Below are positions 13,795 to 24,702 of a stretch of 64,000 nucleotides of DNA, piece after piece; the first letter of the stretch is position 1; each line of letters opens with the position of its first letter. A program made the translations under genes and the position numbers. The notes under the pieces were generated by a model. It was given only the letters and a program-made list of their open reading frames with translations, ran no database searches and was not told where the DNA came from. Source of the DNA: Nautilus pompilius (taxonomy: Eukaryota > Mollusca > Cephalopoda > Nautilida > Nautilidae); assembly GCA_018389105.1 (NCBI GenBank), contig JACATO010000311.1, forward strand, positions 1,570,001 to 1,634,000, written 5' to 3'.

Positions 13795-14545
13795 GTCAGC
13801 TTATGGAGAAACCCCTTTCAGGTCATCGAAGAGTTACAACCCTCCCCCCGTGACGATCTTTGTCTTGTCAGACGATCTCTTCAAATTGACTTCCAAAGAG
13901 CAAGCAATAACAAAATTTTGACACAAACAGTTTGCAAAAGGCTTCGTCATAGTGGTATACGGTTCAGAGAACCACTGCTGCATACTTCCATAACAACGAC
14001 AGCAGTGCATGCAATTGGCGACAGAATCAGAAGTGGAGGGTGTACCGTCGACATCAAGTTCTTTTCACCAAAGTGTTTAGACATCAACGATGGACGGGGT
14101 ACATACAATCTGGAAGAAAAAGTAAGTGCCATTACCCAATATAATCGATTTGGAGGGGACAGCTTGATGGTTGGGTTAGCATTCAAGATGACCGGAGAGC
14201 TGACCCTGTCACTATTAGGAGAGGCAGCATAACTGGAGTCAGACACAAGGAAGAGACGATTGCGCTTGTAGTCATCAATCTGTCCAACAACAAGGTTCAA
14301 ACTTTATCTTTATGGGCGACAACAGCAGGTCCACAGCATCGTATGGTTTGACCTGCGCCATCTCCGGATGTAACACCGACTGAACACGTTTGGGGCACCC
14401 TAGGGAAGAATGTTTGTAGTCGCCAAGTCTGTGCACATTCTCTTGACCAGCTGGGACCAGCTGGAAATGGCTCTAGTCGAAGAATGGCATAACAACGACG
14501 GCTAGATTGTCTGATCTGGTCGATACCAAGACGTGTACAATTTTT
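13795..14545 (+). pseudogene. Tc1-like transposase relic, second family
   Basis: KILTQTVCKRLRHSGIRFRE (about 13908) resembles the second helix-turn-helix. MVGLAFKMTGELTL (about 14168) corresponds to the MVWGGIS block. SPDVTPTEHVWGTLGKNV (about 14360) contains the catalytic Glu (GAA, 14382-14384). Frames are broken, and the second Asp region (MGDNSRSTAS) is degraded. It is a different family from the relic at 11230. Confidence 0.78.
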
Positions 14546-15159
14546 GTATTGGGAGGATCAATGGTGGTCAAATCAAGTTATTAAAGCCTTCTCTGCCATT
14601 GCCAATTTGTCTATAATCATCTTTAGATTGGCGTCGTTGCCATTTGGCACACTTGTTTCAGACAGCCGTTTGGTTTTCGCCAAATAATTTAACTTAACTT
14701 CTACTGGCATCACCTGTCTTTGATGGATACAGGTCTACGTCATCCAGAATATGGACATTTCAAAACGTCAACAAACAGGTCAAATGTTCATACAGATTGT
14801 ATTCCAAGGCTTTGTGAAAAGAAGTCAAAATTATCAGCTATTTTTAACTGAAAGTCTTATCTAACTGCTGCTAATTGGATAAATTCCAGCCGGAAGGAAT
14901 TTGAGTTACCTTTGTCATTTAAAAAATAGTAAAGCTTTTACCTGAATTTGCAGATCAATAATTGTAATCGAAGAGAAAATTTTAGAATCAATTATTAGAG
15001 GTAATCTAACTGAATTTCTACTTAGTTAGTCTCTTTTTTCATCAACACGAACTTCAGTATGGAGGATCATATTTGTTAAATTCTTAAATGATAGAGCTCG
15101 AATGATGCGAGAATCGCGCTGCGAGTAATGAACCTTAACCAATCACAGAAAATCTTTTA

Positions 15160-15370
15160 TTTGTATAAGATGAGTTCAGGCATCGGTTCTGTAGAAGAGA
15201 AGTAGCGGACTTTGCATTTCACCAATGGAAACAGTGAAGCCAATCCACCAGTTCAGGCAGCCATCAAGTGGACGGACGGACGGACGGACTCACTCAGACG
15301 ATTTTGGGGGATTTGTTCTGGTATTTCGGTGAGAGAGGTGCTATAATTTGTGAATAGAATCACAAGTTTT
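15160..15370 (+). repeat. Dispersed repeat, copy A
   Basis: Counterpart of the copy at 25500-25740. It keeps CpGs and has gained a GGAC tandem run at 15270-15289, while the intronic copy has lost its CpGs, as expected from different methylation settings. Confidence 0.5.
15270..15289 (+). repeat. (GGAC)n tandem run
   Basis: About five GGAC units inside a dispersed repeat copy. Confidence 0.9.
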
Positions 15371-15512
15371 TTTCGAAGGTGACTTAATATAGCCCACTAG
15401 TTCCAGTACAATCGTCCTGGGTGTGACACCGTATACTCAGATTTTAGTACGGTTTTATTGATATATTACAAAAAAGCTTGCATCGTAAAGAATCATTAAA
15501 CAAGTATTTTAA

Positions 15513-15536
15513 TCTCTCTCTCTCTCTCTGTCTCTC
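15513..15536 (+). repeat. (CT)n microsatellite
   Basis: CT units with one TG interruption. Confidence 0.93.
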
Positions 15537-16324
15537 ACAAACACCGATGCCACTGGCAGCTTGCTATATTCATCTCCTCGCACAATGGAGGCCCTGTTTC
15601 CAAAACACGGAATGGCATTCAAGTATTTCCTATTATGCGGCTTTAAAACTGTTAAATCGGCACCTCACAGAAAAAATACATACATAAATAAACGAAGTTA
15701 AACTCTTGATGTTATCTGCGCCTGATTATTACCTTTGATAGTCGGCTGACGTTCGCATTCGGCCACGAGCCAGATCGCATTGGTGTACCGATTTTTGCTT
15801 CACTATATATTAACCAGAGGAGAATAAAGCGAACGTCGCTCGTTCGGTTCAAAGAGGTCGGGGGGGGCAACCGGTGCGACTGTATGTATAGCGTAGTGAT
15901 GATTCCCGTTCAAAAATTCACGACACAACTCTCTGTGTGTGGGGAGTATATCTTACAACAACCTACGGAAAGCGCTGCTACTCGTCTTTCGGCACTGATG
16001 ACGAATGGTCGTGCATGACATTTTTCCAAGCCGACTTCGGTGACGCGAATTCGTCGTCATGTGCGGATTTTTAAGAAATAAAAAAAAAACTCTGCTGTCA
16101 ACACCAAACTTTCGCCGACTACAGCAGCGCAGGGCTTTCTCGGCTCATCTTGCTTGCCTGTTTGTCCGGCTCAGTGTTGGAAACCTTTTCTGTTTCTTCA
16201 CTAATATAATTTTAAAAGCGCTGAATAAATTAATATTTGCACTGTGCTATGTCCACAAAAATTAATGCAAAGGCCGATTTTATCATATCTCTGTTTTAAT
16301 TACGTAGTCTATTATTTACTGGAA

Positions 16325-16347
16325 ACAAACACACACACACACACACA

Positions 16348-16381
<34 letters not shown>

Positions 16382-16469
16382 ATACACACACAAACACACA
16401 CACAAAAACACACACACACAAACACACACAAAAACACACAAAAACACACACATACACACACACAAACAC

Positions 16470-16505
<36 letters not shown>

Positions 16506-16585
16506 AACACAAACACACACACACACACAACACACACAAACACACACACAAAACACACACACACAAACACACAAACACACACAAA

Positions 16586-16616
<31 letters not shown>

Positions 16617-16650
16617 AACACAAACACACAAACACACACACAAACACACC
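16325..16650 (+). repeat. 325-base CA-rich microsatellite array
   Basis: (CA)n broken at irregular intervals by AAA, plus a few CAT and CCA variants. All open frames in it, on both strands (Thr/His or Val/Cys runs), are artefacts of the repeat. Confidence 0.98.
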
Positions 16651-17746
16651 CTGACACACAGGTACAGTTACTGTAACCGACATCGTGTATTGAGTTTTGA
16701 ACACGCGCTTCATAACTTGTCAAATTTAGCTACTTTTTATGTGTGTGCCGACGTGTAACTCGATAGCTTGTCGTGTGACGCCGCCGAGAACTCATTAAAC
16801 CTTAATGAAGTTCCACTCTGAATACTACCAATGAAGTAACCTGATACACTGCAAATAAAAACAGGGAGCGGAATGTTTGTTGACTCTTTCTCTGCACGCA
16901 GAAGATAGGTTACTAATGGGGGCTTCTGTAATCAGACTTTCAAAATACATGAACGAATTCAAGTCGTACAAGAGATAAATCTGCTCCTCGCAGATATGAC
17001 ACGTTCAAATTTCGAGCGAGGCATTAGAAATAACCGCGAAATCACTATTATTATTTTTTTAGATGTATCATCAACTTTAATAGAAATTCATATTGTTTGG
17101 TTGGGAAAACTATGTACTGTGACAAACGATGACGGTTCAACAATCTTTCCTACCAGTTTCTTTTAACGAAATCACTGCACCTAGCTGACCTTTTGCAGAG
17201 CTGTTAAGAATCTCGTGCACGTGACAAGGCAGATAAGGGCGCAGTCTGACCCCCCCCCCCCACGCTGGAATTGTCTTTAACCCCATCATCTAGTAATTCC
17301 CCTACATGTGATCTTGAAAAACGGGCAATCTCTTCTTTACAGAAAATTTTTGTAACCAGTGACTGCGGTACAACACCAATGATGCTCCTGTTTTTAACCG
17401 CAAGCCCAGTATTCCCCGTTTGTATTTATTTACCTTTTCGCAGAAAGTATTCTTGGACTATAAACGGATTTACTGTCACAGCAGAATGAAGCCACCCCAG
17501 GGCTAAATACTGTGGAATTTTTGAGGCCAGATACCACCAACGGCTGATCTAAAATCCCGAACAGCATCCAGTAAGCGAGTGGACCGCGAACCAAAAAATT
17601 CGCTGTAGGTGGCAATGACAACAACAATGTGATGACTTTGGGTGATAATGATGTGGAAACCTGTTTCAGATTTAAAGACAGATAAGGTAGCAACTAAACG
17701 GAAACAACCACAGTTAAAGAAGAAAATAAACAAAAAGCTGATTGCT

Positions 17747-17785
17747 ATCTCTCTCTCTCTCTCTCTGTCACACACACACACACAC
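17747..17785 (+). repeat. Compound (CT)n(CA)n microsatellite
   Basis: About ten CT units, then TGT, then about nine CA units. Confidence 0.95.
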
Positions 17786-17826
17786 TTTGGTCCAAGCTCG
17801 ATGAACTGTCTGCGATCAGTGTATTC

Positions 17827-17861
<35 letters not shown>
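17827..17861 (+). repeat. (ATT)n microsatellite
   Basis: About eleven ATT units, 40 bases right of the CT/CA array. Confidence 0.95.
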
Positions 17862-17862
<1 letters not shown>

Positions 17863-18499
17863 GGAAGCTTCTCTTGCCCGTTCTCCTCTTGCCGAGGAAT
17901 TTTTTTTTTTATTATTGGTGATCAATGCCTGAGACAATTGAAACCAATATACCTTTCGAGGAAGAAGAAACATGTGAAACATACATATCCTTTATCCGTT
18001 TACACCCTGGAGTTTGCCATAGCAACGACCCTGTAACAAATACCAACTGTTTTTTTTTTGTTTTTTTTTTTATTCTCTTTAGCAGTTTTCAGACTTTCCT
18101 TTTAAAACAAATTGCTATGGTAACGGTCAGGGCTGCATTACAGCCAGCCAGGGCACGACGTGTATGGCAGGGAGGTGGGATGAGTGGTCTTCTTTCTTAA
18201 TATGTACATGTTTGTTACGTGTTAAATTGAAATAGAATTAACCATATCGACGGTTACAGGGTAAAATGAAAATGGATTTTAAAATTGTATGTATTAGGCG
18301 CACCATACTTCATTGGATAGCAAGGAGAAAAAAGAGATAATTTGCTTATAGAATGTTTAATTAATTTAGCAAAATAAAACATTAAAAATGACATTTCCGT
18401 AATTTTGCTACAACAAACTCCTTGAATTCAATTTTTCTCAGGTCGTTTTCAATGCTCAAAGTGAAGTCTGCCAGCCGACAGTTAAATAGTGAAAGGAAC

Positions 18500-19850
18500 A
18501 AAAACAGATTACGGAAATACAAGCAAAACGAGTGGACGGGGAGAACAAAAAGCGAGATTGTCCGTTTGTTTTAGACTTCTGCTGGCGCCCCTTCTTTGAT
18601 AATAAGGCAGTCTAAGGGGCCTCTAGCGGAGCGGTATAGTGTTGAAAAGCCCTACTCTGGGACAAACCCTGACTAGCGTTCATCAATCCGCAGACAGGAT
18701 GCGCCGACAAGGTTAACAGGTGAAATCTCCAGGAGGGTAGGGTCAGGTGACACCCTTTTCTTACTGATGGAGTCCTTGTCGCTGTAACGGTCAATCAAAC
18801 GACCGCGAAGTGTTTCTCAGCCGGTGGGGACCAAGACTGTCATGGTTGTGGCCGGTCCCGCCCGCTCATCCGGGCAATTTCGTTGTGACGAGGTTGGGAA
18901 GAGCTCTGCGCTAACTGTACCTGATCAGAAGTATAAACGCCTTTAAAAGAGTCAAAGGGAGGAGTCAGTTGAGAATCAGCGAAATTGTCCTGGTCGGTAA
19001 TTTTAACCAAACGCTTGTTTTAAATCCACCCCGTAAGGGGTCCCGTAGCATATGGATCAGTAAGAGGAGTCTGTTGGACGAGCGCTGCCTGCGGTGAGGA
19101 ACGGTCGGTACCCTTCGGCTGGCGGAGGGGGTTGGACCCCGACGAGAGTGGATTGACGTCAGGGGGCCGAAGAACTACTAATTTTCGGAGGTCCCTATTC
19201 CGGGATTTGAATAGATTAACGTTAAAAGTCGGTTCGTGTAGAAGTAAACGAACTGCAGGGTGAGCAGAATGCTGGCGTCTCCCCTGGCCCAGAACACCAC
19301 GGTCGGATCCCCTCATCGATACCGAACCCGCGGACGATACACCACAACGATTCATCACTCGTCGGGGAGCTGCAGCAGGACGCGGGCCTATTTTTTTTTA
19401 TTATTTTGTAGGGGAGGGGTTTGTGGCGCATTGATGGACGAAGGGACTTACTTCCCTAACACCGAGTGAAGAGCTGCAGCGAGACCTTAAACCGGTCGTC
19501 TGCCGATTAGTTAGACCGCCCAATTCTGAAGAAGATGGAAGTACGTGACTGCTGCATGGCGGAGACGCGCGCGCGCGCCGCTATCGATTTGTTCGGCTGA
19601 CCTTTCACTAGTTTTGTTTATCCAAAGTTCCCGATTAACAGGCAGCTAAACGATTATTCCCAGAATTTCTTTGAGTGACTGGTTCTTTTATCGACCAGGA
19701 ACTCTCAATATTTTACAAACAAAAAATTTTTTCTTCCTCCTTTAAATATTCATAATGGCCGTGTTCGGTACCTGGAGGAACGGGACTTCGCACCCCTCCT
19801 CCGTCAGGTTACAGTAAAATTATAGTAGTGAGTAAAATAAAGGCCACTCA
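18500..19850. other. CpG- and G+C-rich patch of unknown role
   Basis: Dense CG dinucleotides (six in 18841-18900 alone, and a run of GC repeats near 19567). A minus-strand frame of 112 codons (19020-19358) has no recognisable domain. It could be a promoter-type CpG cluster or a non-coding first exon; no adjacent gene is recognised. Confidence 0.35.
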
Positions 19851-20199
19851 ATGTCACTAATTTGGTGTTTGGATCTTAACGTGTTTCTGTTCCCCTGCTC
19901 TCAGGTTGCTAGTGGTACATTTTGTGAAAATGTCAGTCTTGTTAATGTTTCCGGTTTATGCAGTCTATCAAATACTTAAGGGAGCAGCATCTCCTCCTCT
20001 GGACGAAAAACATGTTTGTTTGTTTACCTATGGCTTGCCACAAACTGGATTCATTACCGGTTTCAGACTGCGAATTTTGGAATTTTGTTAGCTATCTCAA
20101 TCCTAGAATTAACGTTTGTCATTTCCTTTCTTTCTGTTTGATTTTGTTCACACTATTAATTTGAATAATTCTTTTCCATTCCAGACACTGGCTGGATGT

Positions 20200-23100
20200 C
20201 GCCACCACTTATTTGGTCACATGAATGCTGTTTTATCAGAAATACACTGGGCACAAAAGTCCGGGGATAAATGGAATTTGACAGTATATATTTAACTCCA
20301 CTTGTGAAGAAGTATGCAAAGTAAATGGAAGATACAAAAAAAGTTAACTGATGAATTTCATTAGATATTACTGAAGTCACAATTTGCATAGTTACCCTCT
20401 GGAGTAAGCCTTGAAGTGAGATATTTGGTCACCCAGCCTGGTCTTGCTTGCCACTTCTGGTCAAGGCCATTTTGAAATGGTATTGCAGGTGATTCCTGAG
20501 CCTTAATTACATATTTACAAAGGTTTTCCATAGATATTCTAAGTGAAAAATCTGAAAACATGGGTTGTTGGTTTAAAATAAACAGTGACGATCTTTATCC
20601 TGAGGCTTGGCAGTCATCCTGGAACATAAATCCTAATACCAGCTAATGAAAAGACAGGACTGTTGGTTTCGGAGTCTTATCCAGGTACCTCTGACTGGCC
20701 AGCAGACCTTGAGCAATGACAAGGGGAGAGTCCTGCTAGCCATATTGTTGTCCCGTGCCATTACATATCGGCCACCATGATAGTTTTGTCTGATACTGAC
20801 GTGCACTCCCTGAAGAAGTCATGCATACAACATCTTGTCTCCAAAGGAAAATGATTATTTCAGAAAACACCATTTTGGACTCAAGTTAATTGAGTATAGT
20901 AACAATGGTTGCTCAAAGGGAGACCAACAAATGGACATCTGGTACATAATACTGCATTATGAATCAGTCTCTTTTTCTGTCTAAATACCAAAGTGCCTCT
21001 GGCTGCCAGCAAGTTTATTGGATACTGGGAGCTGTTCCACAAAACACATCACCACCACCAGACTTTCTTTGCAGCAGGTCAATTGAAAAATGCCCCCCCC
21101 AGACACACTGAAGTTGTTACATGTTTCAATGCTTCATAGTCAGTCATCAATTCTACTGGAGGTCATGCAGAGAACGTCTTATATTATCTCTTGTTATTAT
21201 GTAGCTACATCTCAGGATTTTAACTTGTTTTAAAATTTAAAAACAAATAGTGCATGTGTGTGTGTTTGTAGGAACTAACACTAGTCATTGCTTACAATTA
21301 TTCAAACCCGTTATCAGTTTTCATTTTAAAAATAAATTCTCTACACTCCCATCCTTGGATCTCTCCTAGCTTCAGAAAACTGTGTACATGGTTGAGATAG
21401 CAAATGGGTTAATACTAAATAAAACTGAGAAAAACATTTTGATAATTGACAAAATGTCATTTTCTAATACTACTACTAATTTGTAAAGGAAACTAAATAC
21501 ATTGGCGAAAATATGCATAGTTAATAAAGAGTTAGAGAAATAAATAATATGGTGAAAAAAATTTTGTTACAAAAGAGGAAACTCAATATTGTAGTATTAA
21601 GGTAAGGTATCTGTACTTAACAAAGCCATCTAAGGGAAGTGACATCTTATTGTGATTTAAGGCCGTTATTTAAAAAATAGTAATTATTGGACAAATGGAT
21701 TTATGGTTAACACACCATAGCGCTTAATAGAAATGAGAGATTAGTGGGATATTCTAATGCTAGTATCTTTGTTAAAGGTAAGTGGGGGAACCAAATATCT
21801 GAGTGCTAATGTATGCATTATGCTATCTGAACTGTAGGGCCTGATGAATTACTACTTTGGATGCTTTACCCTCTGGATGCTTTTGGATACTGCAATGTCA
21901 ATCAATCTTATAACTCCCCCATTTTTTTAACTAATGAACCTATGCAATATTGTACTTATTAAAACAGTAAAATTTCAAAGTCAGCAGGTTGTTTGTTCCT
22001 TTTAATGCAGTATCCTTAATTTTTGTGAGAATCAATGATGCTTATAGGAAAGATAGTAATATTTAAGAGTTTAAAAATGCTACAAAGGCAACATAACAAA
22101 TGAGTTTACCTACCACTATTAAGTTCTCCTGCAAAACAAACAATTCTGATGTCAGATTCATAATCAGTGCAATATTTCAAATGCCAGAAAACATCTGCCA
22201 AGAGTGAATCTAAGAGGAATCAAGTCTTTCTGCTGTGACAGGGAAACTGAAATAAACCACAATGCAATCTGATGCATGAGTGACTAATCACCAACTCCAT
22301 GATAAAGGAGACAGATTCTGATCAGACCATTCCCTCAGCTAAGTGAAGATTCTTGTATTGTCCTATCAGCTTCCATCAAGTCCATTCATCCTAATCAACA
22401 ACTTGTAGCACATCATCAGTCTTCCCTGGTCCAGTTATTCATAACCTAAGCATCTATTATTCATATTTGATTACTTATCTATTCAACATGTTGCATTATG
22501 TACAAAAAGATCGAAGTAAAGCAGGCAGAAAAAAAAAGAAACTTGTTTGTATTACAGTTTTCTCAGACAATCATGAGCAATTTTTAAACGTCATAAAATC
22601 TTGCACCATTTTGGTCCTTCACGTCACACTACTTGGTGAAGAGCTCAGCAGGCAGTGATTTCTGGGAAATATACAATATTTCTTTTATAATACACACACC
22701 AACTTCTTTTTTTCCCATGAAAAGCTTACAAAGGACAAAGGATCAGAATAATTTTCAAGTCTCTCTTTTTTTAAATAATACTGCAGTAAAAGATGACTCT
22801 ACACTGAAGTGATAAATGCTCACCTCTAGATAGATTCCTATCACTGATTAGTGTATCTGAACGTGGAATCTAAAACCACACAATTATTCTGAAGTTACCC
22901 AGTATCTCTTGTAAGAGGCATGAAAGCAACCCTACCAACTCCCATTACATACCTATAAGAAACTTGATCTTTTATTGTAAAAAAAAAAAAAAACCTTCAC
23001 AAAGTTAAAAATTTAAGGTACTAAAAGAAAGTTGTGTAAAATACATTTAATATTCACTTTTTCAGATGGAATGTTTTAAGAAAAAGTTCATTTTGTGATT

Positions 23101-24621
23101 TAAAAAAATAATTTTTTCACAAGGAAAAAAAAACAACAAAAACTGTCTTGTTTCTAAACACCAAAAGATGGTCACTAATAAATATTAAACTTCACTGAGT
23201 GACATAAATCAAACCAGATTCCAAGACATTTACTGCTTCAGTTTAAACAATCAATCATCTCTGTATCTGACAGATTTTCTCTTGGAGGGGGAGAGAAGGG
23301 TTGCAATCATTATTATATATATATACACACACATTCAGTTTCAATCATTTTTATGTTGTTTGCAGAAATTCATTTAATTTCTAAAGATACACACCACCAC
23401 ATTAACTCATCTCACTTAAAAGTTTTCCAGAATACTACCTGTACAACACAAAGAAAATTTTTAAAAAGCAGATGCACATCAAAACAAGTAGTTGAATTTT
23501 AGGTCCAGTTTGGATACCTATCTTTATTATTATATTAATATTCCAAGCTTTTAAGTTCTCCTTACCCATACCAACATTATGAGTTGTATGATATGTAAAA
23601 AAGGTACATTTTATAGATTGCTTATCCATGTACTAACCTGAACTGCCTGCTTTCAGTTAAATGAAACTAAATTCTTCATAGAAAATTGTGTTGGTGATAC
23701 ACTTAACTATGGTTCCAAATGCCAAGGGAGATAAATATTTTTTGAAAACTATCAACTTTTTCTCTTTTATAATGACAAAGCAAATACTGACATTTCATAT
23801 TCAGAGGATGAGGAATTGTGCTTTTCTTTCAGATTTATTATCTACAAAGAATTAATCATTTTAGTAAGAAAATTATTTAGTGGTTTTTTTTTCCCTAAAT
23901 CATGTCTGTTAATGAAAAAAGGAAATGATATTTTTTATTTTGCTGAGTATACATTGTGCTAGAAAAGTGTGTCAATTGTTCACATCAACTGAAACTGAAA
24001 ATTAATAAACTGATTAATCAAGTACTAATTCCAATATTAAATAATGAAAGTTTGAGGGAATATGTATGGAATAAGATATGAAAAACACTTCATGATCTTT
24101 ATATGGACTTAATTTGCATCTGAGAGGACACGAGTCAACATTTTCAGAGTGCTGTTTCATATAATTTGTTCACAAAAATATAATTGAGAGAGAAAACTAG
24201 CTATTATCATCATTATATGAACTGACATTTTCTCCAATTGCGTTTTTGAAATAGTATACTCACTTTTTCTGATTTATCACAAATTACCTTTGTATTTAAG
24301 TATTCAAATAGTAATTTAAAAATAAGCCTTTGTATTTGTTGAAAATATTGTTAGGCCAACATGAAACAGGGTACATAAGTGAATCAAAGATTTTTTCTGA
24401 ATGGATGTAAGATATGTATAATGGCTACTGTAAACTATATAAAAATTTTATAAAAATGTAATATAGTAATATATATATATATAAAGTATCTTTATAAAAA
24501 AAGGTACACTGCTGTTGTTTCAGTTTTCTCCCATCCATTAATTTTAAACTTCTTGGATCCAATTTTGTTTCCTTTTTCTTCTTTAACAAATTCAAGATAC
24601 AGTGCATCAGTTTTTCAGTCT
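20200..24621 (-). other. 3' flank of the Ly6 gene, possibly 3' UTR in part
   Basis: AT-rich, CpG-poor sequence with no coding exon that I can support on either strand. Several minus-strand AATAAA-like hexamers exist (for example complementary to TTTATT near 21013), so the polyadenylation site cannot be chosen from sequence alone. The CpG-poor state persists to about 20.8 kb, which would fit a long transcribed 3' end. Confidence 0.35.
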
Positions 24622-24702
24622 TCATTTAGTTTGGAAGAACACTGAAATTACCATGGCAATCAAGAGCAGCAGAAAACTTGGTCTACAATACCCTGAACCA
24701 AG
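24622..24702 (-). CDS. Ly6 gene exon 4 (GPI-anchor signal only)
   Basis: Acceptor CTTTTCAG/CTTGGTTC continues the exon 3 frame in phase 0. It encodes 26 residues: LGSGYCRPS, then the hydrophobic run FLLLLIAMVISVFF, then QTK and TGA. A short spacer, a hydrophobic stretch and almost no cytoplasmic tail is the layout of a GPI-transamidase signal. It lies 5.7 kb from exon 3 and was found by searching for an in-phase hydrophobic tail behind a good acceptor, so the exon assignment is slightly less certain than the others. Confidence 0.8.
   Translation of the reverse strand, partial: LGSGYCRPSFLLLLIAMVISVFFQTK

Larger units (their letters stand above)
14546..18500. other. Repeat-rich, no recognisable gene
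   Basis: Contains a dispersed repeat copy and most of the microsatellites. No coding sequence or splice pattern recognised. A C-run of ten lies near 17250. Confidence 0.5.

Noticed and set aside
13947..14300. Minus-strand frame of 117 codons
   Set aside because: Antisense shadow of the Tc1 relic on the plus strand.
16244..16723. Open frames of 117-136 codons on both strands (Thr/His-rich and Val/Cys-rich)
   Set aside because: They are translations of the CA microsatellite in different frames; no start context, no splice sites, no domain.
17503..17982. Minus-strand frame of 159 codons
   Set aside because: Runs through the ATT and CT/CA microsatellites (poly-Ile and Arg-Glu runs), so its length comes from repeats.
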